Source: Pseudomonas sp. P8_229
Lineage (GTDB): Bacteria; Pseudomonadota; Gammaproteobacteria; Pseudomonadales; Pseudomonadaceae
Length of the DNA: 64,000 bases
Direction: 5' to 3'
NCBI RefSeq assembly: GCF_034008635.1
Contig: NZ_CP125378.1
Span: 4,092,501 to 4,156,500, forward strand
Of the stretch, positions 49,065 to 60,257 are shown piece after piece. A program made the position numbers and the translations under genes. The notes under the pieces were generated by a model. The model was not told the origin of the DNA. It ran no database searches and saw nothing but the letters and a program-made list of their open reading frames with translations. How positions within the stretch are numbered: the stretch's first letter is position 1; each line of letters opens with the position of its first letter.

Positions 49065-50068
49065 CAGTTGCGGCGCTTGAGCTGATCGGTGAGCGAGGTC
49101 GGCAGGCCCTTGATGACCAGAGTGCCGGCTTCTTCGTCGTACTCGATCTTGGAGCCCAGCAAGTGTGCCTCAAAGCTGATGGACAGGCCTTCGGCGCGGC
49201 CGGTGAAGCGACGGAACTGGTTGAGGGTGCGTTTGTCCGCCGGTATCTCCGGCGACAGGCCGTAATCCTTGTTGCGGATGTGGTCGTAGAAGGCTTTCGG
49301 GCGCTCCTCGTCGATCAGCTCCGACAGTTCTTCCAGGCCCATCGGCTCGCCAAGCTTGGCCTGGCTGCTGGCGTAATCGACCAAGGTCTTGGTCTTCTCG
49401 CGGGCAGACTCTTCCGGCAGGTCTTCGCTTTCAACGAAATCACTGAACGCCTTGAGCAGGGTGCGCGTCTCGCCCGGGCCGTCGACGCCTTCCTGGCAGC
49501 CGATGAAGTCGCGGAAGTATTCCGAGACCTTCTTGCCGTTCTTGCCCTTGATGAACGAGATGTACTGCTTGGACTGCTTGTTGTTCTGCCACTCGGACAC
49601 GTTGATCCGCGCAGCCAGATGCAGTTGACCGAGGTCGAGGTGGCGCGACGGGGTCACGTCCAGCTCATCGGTCACCGCCACGCCTTCGCTGTGGTGCAGC
49701 AGGGCGATCGCCAGATAATCGGTCATGCCTTGCTGGTAGTGGGCGAACAGCACGTGGCCGCCGACCGACAGGTTCGATTCTTCCATCAGCTTCTGCAGAT
49801 GCTCGACCGCGACTTTGCTGAACGCGGTGAAGTCCTTGCCGCCCTCCATGTATTCCTTCAGCCAGCCGCTGAACGGGAATGCGCCGGATTCCGGATGGAA
49901 CAGACCCCAGGCTTTGCCCTGTTTGGCGTTATAGCTCTCGTTGAGGTCGGCGAGCATGTTCTCGATGGCCGCGGATTCAGCGAGTTCTGTGTCACGGGCG
50001 TGCAGAACTGCGGGCGTGCCGTCGGGTTTTTTGTCGATCAGGTGGACGATGCAATGACGGATCGGCAT
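49064..50068 (-). CDS. yejK: Nucleoid-associated protein YejK/NdpA
   Basis: This 334-residue cytoplasmic nucleoid-associated protein starts [20 protein letters not shown] and contains '[19 protein letters not shown]' and the C-terminal '[24 protein letters not shown]', all typical of NdpA. Its function is in chromosome organisation but remains vague. The ATG at 50068 was chosen by homology; the frame continues 23 codons. It is coupled to the glutaredoxin gene. Confidence 0.94.
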   Translation of the reverse strand: MPIRHCIVHLIDKKPDGTPAVLHARDTELAESAAIENMLADLNESYNAKQGKAWGLFHPESGAFPFSGWLKEYMEGGKDFTAFSKVAVEHLQKLMEESNLSVGGHVLFAHYQQGMTDYLAIALLHHSEGVAVTDELDVTPSRHLDLGQLHLAARINVSEWQNNKQSKQYISFIKGKNGKKVSEYFRDFIGCQEGVDGPGETRTLLKAFSDFVESEDLPEESAREKTKTLVDYASSQAKLGEPMGLEELSELIDEERPKAFYDHIRNKDYGLSPEIPADKRTLNQFRRFTGRAEGLSISFEAHLLGSKIEYDEEAGTLVIKGLPTSLTDQLKRRN

Positions 50069-50463
50069 GGGCTTCTCGGCTGTTGGAAGGGAGGAGGGCA
50101 GGCTCCCCCGAAAAAGCGCCCAGTGTACCGCAACCACTGGTTTTGGCGCGGGGTGAAGGGCAAATCCGGGGCGGGTGGCGGCCCTTATGCAGTTTTTTAC
50201 CGATTTAGAGCAATAAAGCTGACCAAATGGGTAGCTAGAGGCGGATATTTCCCCGTCTCTGTGCTAGTTTTGCCCGGTCTTACGCGAAGTCACTGCGTTA
50301 AGCGTGCAATCAGCATTTGTCAGGTCGAACCAAACCCTGATTTCGGTATCTATAACCCGACTCGTCGTGGTTATCGCCGAGGGTGCCAGATCCAGAAGAT
50401 CGGGCTCGATGGCTGACACTGCACTCTGCAATCCATATGAATTTGATAGGGAAGGAACACTAC
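50069..50463. other. 395-bp divergent spacer yejK/hupN
   Basis: No gene. It holds the promoters of both flanking genes, but no -10/-35 pair could be picked with assurance. A TTGTCA at 50317 is the nearest -35 candidate for the HU gene, lacking a well-spaced -10. Confidence 0.5.
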
Positions 50464-50745
50464 ATGGCTCTTACTAAAGACCAACTGATCGCCGACATCG
50501 CTGAAGCTATCGACGCGCCGAAAACCACCGCGCGTAACGCTCTGGACCAACTGGGCCAAATCGTTGCCGATCAGCTGGAAAACGGCGGCGAAATCACCTT
50601 GCCAGGTATCGGCAAGCTGAAAGTGACCGAGCGTCCTGCCCGCACTGGCCGTAACCCTTCGACTGGCGCTGCCATCGAAATCCCTGCCAAGAAAGTGATC
50701 AAGCTGGTTGTGGCCAAAGGCCTGACCGACGCTGTGAACAAGTAA
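50464..50745 (+). CDS. hupN: HU-family DNA-binding protein (HupN-like)
   Basis: This 93-residue HU protein binds and bends DNA without strong sequence preference. The domain 'TLPGIGKLKVTERPARTGRNPSTGAAIEIPAKKVIKLV' contains the beta-arm with its Pro tip. It starts MALTKDQLIADIAEAID, unlike typical HupA/HupB, so is more likely the third pseudomonad paralogue HupN. GGGAAGGAA is found before the ATG at 50464. A tight terminator follows. Confidence 0.9.
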   Translation: MALTKDQLIADIAEAIDAPKTTARNALDQLGQIVADQLENGGEITLPGIGKLKVTERPARTGRNPSTGAAIEIPAKKVIKLVVAKGLTDAVNK

Positions 50746-50756
50746 GACGCAGCGAT

Positions 50757-50797
50757 AAAAAAACCGTGCACCGGAGCGATCCGGGCACGGTTTTTTT
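50757..50797 (+). terminator. Intrinsic terminator after hupN
   Basis: ACCGTGCACCGG and CCGGGCACGGT form a hairpin followed by seven T residues; seven A residues precede it. Confidence 0.93.
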
Positions 50798-50832
50798 GTG
50801 TCTGCGATTTGCTGACTGAATCACTGGGCCAA

Positions 50833-50922
50833 TATGGGAGCGGGCTTGCTCGCGAAAGCGGTGTGTCAGTCAACTAAAATGTTGGCTGATCTACCGCATT
50901 CGCGAGCAAGCCCGCTCCCACA
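50833..50922. repeat. REPIN between hupN and rlmF
   Basis: ATGGGAGCGGGCTTGCTCGC and GCGAGCAAGCCCGCTCCCAC inverted, 90 bp. Confidence 0.92.
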
Positions 50923-50953
50923 ATTTGAACCTGCGCCGGTCAATAACTTCGGG

Positions 50954-51973
50954 TTAGCGCGTCCAGCGCTCGCGACGCCAGATCTGCTGCTCGGACTTGG
51001 TCTGGAAGGTCCAGGCGACGAAACGGCTCTGTTTCTGTCCTTGCGACATCTCCACCACCTGGCTTTCCAGCACGCCGGCTTTCTTCAGCGCGGTTTCGAT
51101 GGCTGGCAGGTTCGAGGCTTTCGACACCAGTGTGCTGAACCACAGCACCTTGTGCTGGAAGTTCGCGCTCTCGGCGATCAGTTGCGTCACGAAACGTGCT
51201 TCGCCACCTTCACACCACAGCTCGGCTGATTGGCCGCCGAAGTTCAGTACCGGCAGCTTGCGCTTCGGGTCGGCCTTGCCCAATGCGCGCCATTTACGCT
51301 CGCTGCCCTTGGTCGCTTCATCCATCGAGGCATGGAACGGCGGATTGCACATGGTCAGGTCAAAGCGCTCACCCGGTTCCAGCAATCCGATCAGGATGTG
51401 CTTGCGGTTTTCCTGCTGGCGCAGCTGGATAACCTTGTTCAGATCGTTGGACTGGACGATGGCTCTGGCAGCAGCCACGGCCGTCGGATCGATCTCCGAG
51501 CCGAGGAAGTGCCAGCGGTATTCGCTGTTGCCGATCAGCGGATACACGCAGTTGGCGCCCATGCCGATGTCCAGCACGTTGACGATCGCGCCGCGTGGGA
51601 CCTTGCCGTCGTTCATGCTCGCCAGCAAATCCGCGAGGAAGTGCACGTAATCGGCACGGCCCGGGACCGGTGGGCAGAGGTAATCCGCCGGGATGTCCCA
51701 ATGCTGGATGCCATAAAACGATTTGAGCAGCGCCCGGTTGAACACGCGCACTGCATCGGGACTGGCGAAGTCGATGCTTTCCTTGCCATACGGGTTGGTG
51801 ATCACGAATTTCGCCAGTTCCGGCGTGGTCTTGATCAGTGCCGGGAAGTCGTAACGACCCTGGTGGCGATTGCGCGGGTGCAGGCTGGCCTTTTCACGCG
51901 GCTCGACGGCTTTGGCCGGGGTCGCGGAGTCGGGCTTCTTGCGCGCAGGTTTGGGTGTGCGGGGGGCGTTCAT
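50954..51973 (-). CDS. rlmF: RlmF, 23S rRNA m6A1618 methyltransferase
   Basis: This 339-residue S-adenosylmethionine-dependent enzyme methylates adenine 1618 of 23S rRNA. A Lys/Pro/Ala-rich N-terminal tail (1-35) precedes the SAM-binding '[17 protein letters not shown]' and the N6-adenine methylase catalytic motif NPPFH. '[16 protein letters not shown]' is family-typical. The ATG at 51973 is preferred by family start, although no clear ribosome site is seen; a GTG at 52021 also lies in frame. Confidence 0.94.
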   Translation of the reverse strand: MNAPRTPKPARKKPDSATPAKAVEPREKASLHPRNRHQGRYDFPALIKTTPELAKFVITNPYGKESIDFASPDAVRVFNRALLKSFYGIQHWDIPADYLCPPVPGRADYVHFLADLLASMNDGKVPRGAIVNVLDIGMGANCVYPLIGNSEYRWHFLGSEIDPTAVAAARAIVQSNDLNKVIQLRQQENRKHILIGLLEPGERFDLTMCNPPFHASMDEATKGSERKWRALGKADPKRKLPVLNFGGQSAELWCEGGEARFVTQLIAESANFQHKVLWFSTLVSKASNLPAIETALKKAGVLESQVVEMSQGQKQSRFVAWTFQTKSEQQIWRRERWTR

Positions 51974-52044
51974 GGGTGTGATCGATTCGGGTATGGCTGA
52001 AAGTGGCGGGTATTGTCCCACATCTCAAGGCAACACCGACCAAT

Positions 52045-52134
52045 TGTAGGAGTGAGCCTGCTCGCGATAGCGGTGTATCAGTCACTATCGGAGTTATCTG
52101 GACTACCGCTATCGCGAGCAGGCTCACTCCTACA
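52045..52134. repeat. REPIN between valS and rlmF
   Basis: TGTAGGAGTGAGCCTGCTCG and CGAGCAGGCTCACTCCTACA inverted, 90 bp. Confidence 0.92.
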
Positions 52135-52156
52135 TGGGGTTTGTGGTGGCTGAAGG

Positions 52157-52194
52157 AATAAAAAAGGGAGGCCACCAGGGCCTCCCTTTTTTAT
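52157..52194 (-). terminator. Intrinsic terminator of valS
   Basis: AAAAAAGGGAGGC and GCCTCCCTTTTTT surround a short loop; works on either strand and lies 13 bases after the valS stop. Confidence 0.93.
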
Positions 52195-52206
52195 TGCGAT
52201 TTGCCG

Positions 52207-55053
52207 TTACAGGCTGGCAATCCGCGCGTGTTGCTCGGCCAGTTTGCCCAGGGCCTGTTCTGCCTCGGCCAGTTTGGCGCGTTCTTTCTCGATGACTTCG
52301 GCCGGGGCCTTGTCAACGAAACCGGCGTTCGACAGCTTGCCGCCAACCCGCTGGACTTCGCCCTGCAGACGCAGGATTTCCTTGTCCAGACGCGCGAGCT
52401 CGGCACCCTTGTCGATCAGACCGGCCATCGGCACCAGCACTTCCATCTCGCCAACCAGTGCGGTAGCGGACAGCGGCGCTTCTTCGCCGGCCTGCAGAAC
52501 GGTGATCGATTCCAGACGCGCCAGCTTCTTCAGCAGTGCTTCGTTCTCGGTCAGACGGCGCTGGTCTTCAGCGCTGACGTTCTTCAGGTAGATCGGCAAT
52601 GGCTTGCCCGGGCCGATGTTCATTTCGCCACGGATGTTACGCGTGCCGAGCATCAGCTCCTTCAGCCATTCGATGTCGTCTTCGGCCGCCGGATCGATGC
52701 GCTCTTCGTTGGCCACTGGCCACGCTTGCAGCATGATCGTCTTGCCCTGAACGCCGGCCAGCGGCGCGATGCGCTGCCAGATTTCTTCAGTGATGAACGG
52801 CATGAACGGATGGGCCAGACGCAATGCCACTTCCAGTACGCGAACCAGCGTACGGCGGGTGCCGCGCTGACGCTCGACCGGCGCGTTCTCGTCCCACAGC
52901 ACTGGCTTGGACAGCTCCAGGTACCAGTCGCAGTACTGGTTCCAGATGAACTCGTACAGCGCTTGTGCAGCGAGGTCGAAACGGAACTGATCCAGCTGAC
53001 GGGTCACTTCGGCTTCGGTGCGTTGCAGCTGCGAGATGATCCAGCGATCCGCCAGCGACAGCTCGTAGGCTTCGCCGTTCTGGCCGCAATCTTCGCCCTT
53101 GTCCAGAACATAACGCGCGGCGTTCCAGATCTTGTTGCAGAAGTTGCGATAGCCTTCAACGCGGCCCATGTCGAACTTGATGTCACGACCGGTCGAAGCC
53201 AGCGAGCAGAAGGTGAAGCGCAGGGCGTCGGTGCCATAGCTGGCGATACCGTCGGCGAACTCGTCGCGGGTCTGCTTCTCGATTTTCTTCGCCAGTTTCG
53301 GCTGCATCAGGCCGGAGGTGCGCTTTTGCACCAGTTCTTCCAGCTCGATACCGTCGATGATGTCCAGCGGGTCAAGGACGTTGCCCTTGGACTTGGACAT
53401 TTTCTGGCCCTGACCATCACGCACCAGACCGTGTACATAAACGGTCTTGAACGGAACCTGCGGCGTGCCGTCCTCGTTCTTCATAAGGTGCATGGTCATC
53501 ATGATCATCCGGGCAACCCAGAAGAAAATGATGTCGAAACCCGTCACCAGTACGTCGGTGGAGTGGAATTTCTTCAGGAACTCGGTCTGCTCAGGCCAGC
53601 CCAGGGTGGAGAACGTCCACAGGCCCGAACTGAACCAGGTGTCGAGTACGTCGTTGTCCTGTTGCAGCGCCACGTCCGGGCCGAGGTTGTGCTTGGCGCG
53701 CACTTCGGCTTCGTCGCGACCGACGTAGACTTTGCCCGACTCGTCGTACCAGGCCGGAATCCGGTGGCCCCACCACAGCTGACGGCTGATGCACCAGTCC
53801 TGGATGTCGCGCATCCACGAGAAGTACATGTTTTCGTACTGCTTGGGCACGAACTGGATGCGACCGTCTTCAACGGCAGCAATCGCAGGCTCGGCCAGCG
53901 GTTTGGTCGACACGTACCACTGGTCGGTCAGCCACGGCTCGATGATGGTGCCGGAGCGGTCGCCTTTCGGCACTTTCAGGGCGTGGTCGTTGACGCTGAC
54001 CAACAGGCCGGCGGCGTCGAACGCGGCAACGATCTGCTTGCGCGCTTCGAAACGCTCAAGACCGGCGTACTCGGCCGGAATCTTGCCGTCGATGCTGTCG
54101 TTCAGCGTGCCGTCGAGATTGAACACCTGGGCTGCCGGCAGTACGTTGGCGTTCTTGTCGAAGATGTTCAGCAGCGGCAGGTTGTGGCGCTTGCCGACTT
54201 CGTAGTCGTTGAAATCGTGGGCCGGGGTGATTTTCACGCAGCCGGTGCCGAATTCAGGATCGCAGTAATCGTCGGCGATGATCGGGATGCGGCGGCCAAC
54301 CAGTGGCAGCTCGACAAATTTGCCGATCAGGGCTTTGTAGCGCTCATCGTTCGGGTTAACGGCCACGGCGGAGTCGCCGAGCATGGTTTCCGGACGGGTG
54401 GTCGCGACGATCAGGAAATCGTTGCCTTCAGCAGTTTTCGCGCCGTCAGCCAGTGGGTATTTCAGGTTCCACAGGAAACCTTTCTCGTCGTGGTTCTCCA
54501 CTTCGAGGTCGGAAATCGCCGTGTGCAGTTTGGTGTCCCAGTTGACCAGACGCTTGCCACGGTAGATCAGGCCGTCTTCGTGCAGGCGCACGAAGGCTTC
54601 CTTGACCGCTTCCGAGAGACCGTCGTCCATGGTGAAGCGCTCGCGGCTCCAGTCGACGGACGAGCCGAGACGGCGGATCTGACGGCTGATGTTGCCGCCG
54701 GACTGATCTTTCCACTCCCAGACTTTCTCGAGGAATTTCTCGCGGCCCAGGTCATGACGGTTCTGGCCGGTGGCTTCCAGTTGACGTTCCACCAGCATCT
54801 GCGTGGCGATACCAGCGTGGTCGGTGCCCGGCTGCCACAGGGTGTTGCGACCCTGCATGCGGCGGAAACGGATCAGGGCGTCCATGATCGCGTTGTTGAA
54901 ACCGTGACCCATGTGCAGGCTGCCGGTGACGTTCGGCGGCGGGATCATGATGGTGTAGGAGTCGCCCGCGCCTTGCGGGGCGAAGTAGTTCTCGGACTCC
55001 CAGGTGTTGTACCAGGAAGTTTCAATGGCGTGCGGCTGGTAGGTCTTATCCAT
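52207..55053 (-). CDS. valS: Valyl-tRNA synthetase
   Basis: This 948-residue class I aminoacyl-tRNA synthetase charges tRNA-Val. The HIGH signature is HMGH at residues 47-50 in '[15 protein letters not shown]', KMSKS is near residue 551 in '[14 protein letters not shown]', the CP1 editing domain lies between, and a C-terminal coiled-coil arm ('[21 protein letters not shown]') ends the protein. Length and start fit the family. An antisense frame of nearly 1000 codons lies opposite and is a shadow. Confidence 0.98.
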   Translation of the reverse strand: MDKTYQPHAIETSWYNTWESENYFAPQGAGDSYTIMIPPPNVTGSLHMGHGFNNAIMDALIRFRRMQGRNTLWQPGTDHAGIATQMLVERQLEATGQNRHDLGREKFLEKVWEWKDQSGGNISRQIRRLGSSVDWSRERFTMDDGLSEAVKEAFVRLHEDGLIYRGKRLVNWDTKLHTAISDLEVENHDEKGFLWNLKYPLADGAKTAEGNDFLIVATTRPETMLGDSAVAVNPNDERYKALIGKFVELPLVGRRIPIIADDYCDPEFGTGCVKITPAHDFNDYEVGKRHNLPLLNIFDKNANVLPAAQVFNLDGTLNDSIDGKIPAEYAGLERFEARKQIVAAFDAAGLLVSVNDHALKVPKGDRSGTIIEPWLTDQWYVSTKPLAEPAIAAVEDGRIQFVPKQYENMYFSWMRDIQDWCISRQLWWGHRIPAWYDESGKVYVGRDEAEVRAKHNLGPDVALQQDNDVLDTWFSSGLWTFSTLGWPEQTEFLKKFHSTDVLVTGFDIIFFWVARMIMMTMHLMKNEDGTPQVPFKTVYVHGLVRDGQGQKMSKSKGNVLDPLDIIDGIELEELVQKRTSGLMQPKLAKKIEKQTRDEFADGIASYGTDALRFTFCSLASTGRDIKFDMGRVEGYRNFCNKIWNAARYVLDKGEDCGQNGEAYELSLADRWIISQLQRTEAEVTRQLDQFRFDLAAQALYEFIWNQYCDWYLELSKPVLWDENAPVERQRGTRRTLVRVLEVALRLAHPFMPFITEEIWQRIAPLAGVQGKTIMLQAWPVANEERIDPAAEDDIEWLKELMLGTRNIRGEMNIGPGKPLPIYLKNVSAEDQRRLTENEALLKKLARLESITVLQAGEEAPLSATALVGEMEVLVPMAGLIDKGAELARLDKEILRLQGEVQRVGGKLSNAGFVDKAPAEVIEKERAKLAEAEQALGKLAEQHARIASL

Positions 55054-55167
55054 GCGCGGCGGGACCCTATTGGCATTAATTCAGGAAAAGCCGACGAGTA
55101 TAGCGGGGCATGGGGCCGAGGGCGAGCGGGGGGAGGCCGGGCGGACACTAATGTTGGGGGGTGAACC

Positions 55168-55201
55168 TTTGTGGTGAGGGGATAAATCCCCTCACCACAA
55201 A
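55168..55201. repeat. Perfect palindrome, minimal form of the GTGGTGAGGGGAT element
   Basis: TTTGTGGTGAGGGGAT, AA, and ATCCCCTCACCACAAA form perfect 16-bp arms. These are the outer ends of the elements at 567-699 and 48588-48702 without any core. It lies 14 bases after a hypothetical gene's stop and before valS. Confidence 0.9.
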
Positions 55202-55214
55202 GGGATCCGCGGGG

Positions 55215-55613
55215 TTATTCGTACTGACTGAGCAGCCGTTCCATCCGCGCATCCAGACGGCGTTTGATTTCGGTTTCGATGTGCGGCGCGAAGTCGTCGA
55301 TCACATCTTGCATGATCAATTGCGCGGCAGCGCGCAGTTCGCTGTCCAGATGCAGCAGAGCGTCCGGGCCTTTATCCACAGGTGCAGCTGCCGGTTGTGC
55401 CGCAGGTGCCGGGGCCGGCGCGGGTGGCGGTTCGATGGCGGGCGGCGTAGTGTCGACGGCCTCGAACAGCATCGGAATCTGTTCCTGTTCGCCCTCATCG
55501 ACCGTGTCGGTCAGCAGTGGCGGTTGCAGGTTGTCATCGCCGAGCAACTGGCGGATCGATTCGAGATCGTCCAGCAGGTGAGCAGGCTTTTGCAGCGGTT
55601 TTGGAGTGTCCAT
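55215..55613 (-). CDS. Conserved hypothetical protein between holC and valS
   Basis: This 132-residue protein has a Pro/Ala-rich disordered middle (about residues 58-80) and an acidic N-terminal helix; the C-terminal helix 'HLDSELRAAAQLIMQDVIDDFAPHIETEIKRRLDARMERLL' is the most conserved-looking. Similar proteins lie between holC and valS in pseudomonads. Starts eight bases after holC and is likely co-transcribed. Function unknown; a scaffold or binding role is possible. Confidence 0.78.
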   Translation of the reverse strand: MDTPKPLQKPAHLLDDLESIRQLLGDDNLQPPLLTDTVDEGEQEQIPMLFEAVDTTPPAIEPPPAPAPAPAAQPAAAPVDKGPDALLHLDSELRAAAQLIMQDVIDDFAPHIETEIKRRLDARMERLLSQYE

Positions 55614-55621
55614 CGGCGTAC

Positions 55622-56050
55622 TCAGAGTCGCTGTAAACGGTGATCTTGCAGAGGATAGCCCTGTTCGCGGTAGAAACGGAAACTCTCCCGTGCCGCCGCG
55701 CGAATCGTCGGGTCTTCCACCACCACTTCCGCCACGCGGGCGAACTGGCTGGCGAAGGCCGGGACTTTCAGGTCGAGGTTGACCAGCAGATCCTGGTGCG
55801 CGCCGCAGTCAGCGCCCACCCCCAGCACAATCAAACCATCTGGTTCACTGTCGGCAGGGCCGTGAGGTACGAAGGTTTCGCCCTTGAACGCCCACAGGCG
55901 CGCATCGAGGTCGTCACGCTGGGCAGCATCGCTGCAATGCAGGTAGATGCGGTGGCCCATGCGCCAGGCTTTCTCGGTGAGCTTGCAGGCAAAGTCCAGG
56001 CGAGCCGAAGGATCGGCGCTGGGCAGGATATAAAAGTCGACTTTGGTCAT
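55622..56050 (-). CDS. holC: HolC, DNA polymerase III chi subunit
   Basis: This 142-residue subunit links the clamp loader (via psi) to single-stranded binding protein. 'KVDFYILPSADPSARLDFACKLTEKAWRMGHRIYLHCSD' and 'LWAFKGETFVPHG' are classic. The protein lies downstream of pepA (60 bases) in the arrangement pepA-holC-hyp-valS known from many pseudomonads. Confidence 0.95.
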   Translation of the reverse strand: MTKVDFYILPSADPSARLDFACKLTEKAWRMGHRIYLHCSDAAQRDDLDARLWAFKGETFVPHGPADSEPDGLIVLGVGADCGAHQDLLVNLDLKVPAFASQFARVAEVVVEDPTIRAAARESFRFYREQGYPLQDHRLQRL

Positions 56051-56110
56051 TGCGGTTCCAGAACTGCGAACGGCGTCACCGCAGGGTGACGCCGTTGCAA
56101 GTCATCGGTT

Positions 56111-57909
<1,799 letters not shown>

Positions 57910-59031
57910 TTGATCGTCTTCCGTTATCTGTCCCGTGAAGTGATGTTGACCCTGAGCGCCGTCAGCGCCGTGCTGCTGGTCATCATCATGAGCGGTCGCT
58001 TCATCAAATACCTTGCCCAGGCCGCTGCGGGCCAGCTCGATCCGGGATCGCTGTTCCTGATCATGGGTTACCGTCTGCCGGGGTTCATGCAACTGATCCT
58101 GCCGCTGGGCCTGTTTCTCGGGATCCTGCTGGCTTACGGCCGGTTGTACCTCGAAAGCGAAATGACCGTGCTCTCGGCCACCGGCATGAGTCAGCAGCGT
58201 CTGCTGCGCATGACCTTGTTTCCGGCGACGCTGGTTGCACTGGTGGTGGCGTGGTTGAGCCTGAGCCTGGCCCCGCAGGGTGCCAATCAGTTTCAGCTGC
58301 TGCTGAACAAGCAGGACGCCCTGACCGAATTCGATACCCTCGAGCCCGGCCGTTTCCAGGCATTGCGTGACGGCACCCGGGTGACCTACACCGAAACCCT
58401 GACCGACGATCGCGTCAACCTCAGCGGTGTATTCATCTCGCAGAAGAACCTGGGGGCCAATCAGAAGGATCGCGGGATTTCCGTGCTGGTGGCCGAGAAG
58501 GGCCGTCAGGAAATCCACTCGGACGGCAATCGCTACCTGATCCTGCACAATGGCTATCGTTATGACGGCAGCCCGGGCCAGGCCGATTACCGCGCGATCA
58601 AATACGACACCTACGGCGTATTGCTGCCCAAACCCGATGCCAGCGACGAGGTCACCGACCGTGACGCGATGCCGACATCGACCTTGCTGAGCAACAACGA
58701 CGAGCGCTCCAAGGCTGAACTGCAATGGCGTATTTCGTTGCCGTTGCTGGTATTCATCGTGACTCTGATGGCGGTGCCGCTGTCGCGGGTCAATCCGCGT
58801 CAGGGCCGTTTCCTGAAGCTGCTGCCGGCGATTCTTCTTTATATGGCTTACCTGACCATCCTGATTGCCGCCCGCGGCGCCCTCGAAAAAGGCAAGATTC
58901 CACCCGCCCTTGGCCTGTGGTGGGTGCACGGGATCTTCCTGGTCATCGGCCTCGGCCTGCTGTACTGGGAGCCTTTGCGCCTGAAACTGGCCAGCCGTCG
59001 CAGCGCTGCGCTGGAGGTGGCTCGTGGTTAA
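57910..59031 (+). CDS. lptF: LptF, LPS export permease
   Basis: This 373-residue inner-membrane permease, with LptG and LptB ATPase (elsewhere), extracts LPS from the membrane and loads it onto the LptC-A bridge. Three helices (about residues 10-32, 48-78, 96-118), a periplasmic beta-jellyroll and three more helices (275 on) match the family. The start appears to be a TTG at 57910 with GGAG eight bases before; a GTG at 57901 overlaps that site. Ends by overlapping lptG by eight bases. Confidence 0.95.
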   Translation: MIVFRYLSREVMLTLSAVSAVLLVIIMSGRFIKYLAQAAAGQLDPGSLFLIMGYRLPGFMQLILPLGLFLGILLAYGRLYLESEMTVLSATGMSQQRLLRMTLFPATLVALVVAWLSLSLAPQGANQFQLLLNKQDALTEFDTLEPGRFQALRDGTRVTYTETLTDDRVNLSGVFISQKNLGANQKDRGISVLVAEKGRQEIHSDGNRYLILHNGYRYDGSPGQADYRAIKYDTYGVLLPKPDASDEVTDRDAMPTSTLLSNNDERSKAELQWRISLPLLVFIVTLMAVPLSRVNPRQGRFLKLLPAILLYMAYLTILIAARGALEKGKIPPALGLWWVHGIFLVIGLGLLYWEPLRLKLASRRSAALEVARG

Positions 59032-60085
59032 ACTCGACCGCTATATCGGCAGCAGCGTATTCGTGGCGATTATCGCCGTGCTGGCGATCATCCTGGGTCT
59101 GGCGACCCTGTTTGCCTTCATCGACGAGATGAGCGACGTCAGCGATACCTACACGCTGACCGACGTTCTGAGCTTCGTCATCCTCACCGCACCACGTCGC
59201 CTCTATGAAATGCTGCCGATGGCCGCACTGATCGGCTGCCTGATCGGCCTTGGCAGTCTGGCCAGCAGCAGCGAGCTGACGGTCATGCGGGCCGCTGGCG
59301 TGTCCATCGGGCGTATCGTCTGGGCGGTCATGAAGCCGATGCTGGTGTTGATGCTGGCCGGTGTGCTGATCGGTGAATACGTGGCCCCGGCCACCGAAAG
59401 CATGGCTCAGGCCAATCGTTCGCTGGCGCAAGGCAGCGGCGACGCGCAGAGTGCCAAGCACGGCATGTGGCACCGTCAGGGCGAGGAGTTCATTCATATC
59501 AACGCCGTGCAACCCGATGGCCTGTTGTATGGCGTGACCCGCTATCACTTCGACAAGGAGCGCCACCTGCTGAGCTCCAGCTTCGCCAAGCGTGCGGAAT
59601 TCGACGGCAACCGCTGGCAGCTCACCGACGTGACCACCACGGTGTTCCATGAGCGCAACACTGAAGTACTGAACGCCCCGAGCGAACAGTGGGACGTGTC
59701 GCTGAGCCCGCAATTGCTCAACACGGTGGTGATGGCGCCTGAGGCGCTGTCCATTTCCGGTCTGTGGGGTTACATCCACTATCTGGCGGAGCAGGGCCTG
59801 AGCAACGGCCGCTACTGGCTGGCATTTTGGGTCAAGGTGTTGCAGCCGCTGGTCACCGCCGCGCTGGTACTGATGGCTATCTCCTTCATCTTCGGCCCTT
59901 TGCGCTCGGTAACCCTCGGTCAGCGGGTGTTCACCGGTGTGTTGGTAGGCTTTACCTTCCGCATCGTCCAGGATTTGCTCGGCCCATCGAGCCTGGTGTT
60001 CGGCTTCTCGCCGCTGTTCGCGGTGCTTGTGCCCGCCGCGGTCTGTGCGCTGGCAGGGGTCTGGTTGCTGCGACGGGCCGGTTGA
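59024..60085 (+). CDS. lptG: LptG, LPS export permease
   Basis: This 353-residue partner of LptF has the same six-helix plus jellyroll layout: 'YIGSSVFVAIIAVLAIILGLATLFAFIDEM' is helix 1 and 'VLMAISFIFGPLRSVTLGQRVFTGV' lies in the second half. The start is a GTG at 59024 overlapping lptF. Translational coupling ensures equal amounts. A hairpin terminator follows before lepA. Confidence 0.95.
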   Translation: MVKLDRYIGSSVFVAIIAVLAIILGLATLFAFIDEMSDVSDTYTLTDVLSFVILTAPRRLYEMLPMAALIGCLIGLGSLASSSELTVMRAAGVSIGRIVWAVMKPMLVLMLAGVLIGEYVAPATESMAQANRSLAQGSGDAQSAKHGMWHRQGEEFIHINAVQPDGLLYGVTRYHFDKERHLLSSSFAKRAEFDGNRWQLTDVTTTVFHERNTEVLNAPSEQWDVSLSPQLLNTVVMAPEALSISGLWGYIHYLAEQGLSNGRYWLAFWVKVLQPLVTAALVLMAISFIFGPLRSVTLGQRVFTGVLVGFTFRIVQDLLGPSSLVFGFSPLFAVLVPAAVCALAGVWLLRRAG

Positions 60086-60114
60086 TGGCCGTGTTGTTAC
60101 CAACGCTTTAACCT

Positions 60115-60150
60115 CGAAAACGCCTCGGTCGACAGATCGGGGCGTTTTCG
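60115..60150 (+). terminator. Terminator between lptG and lepA
   Basis: CGAAAACGCCTCGGTCGAC faces a partner ending GGGGCGTTTTCG. The T-run is short (four), partly inside the stem. Confidence 0.75.
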
Positions 60151-60175
60151 TATGCAATCCGGGTGACAGGCGAAC

Positions 60176-60205
60176 GTGACGCTTGCGCCGTGTATCAGGT
60201 ACAAT
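60176..60205 (+). promoter_or_regulatory. Sigma-70 promoter candidate for lepA
   Basis: GTGACG, 18 bases, TACAAT, 53 bases before the lepA start. Spacing is one over ideal. Confidence 0.5.
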
Positions 60206-60257
60206 TCCCGGCTATTTTTCGGCGGGCCAAGCCTGCAGCCTTTTTGAGTGTTGATCC

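Noticed and set aside
52201..55164. Open frame of 987 codons on the plus strand opposite valS
   Set aside because: It mirrors the valS gene throughout, has no ribosome site or recognisable domain, and arises from GC-rich third-position bias.
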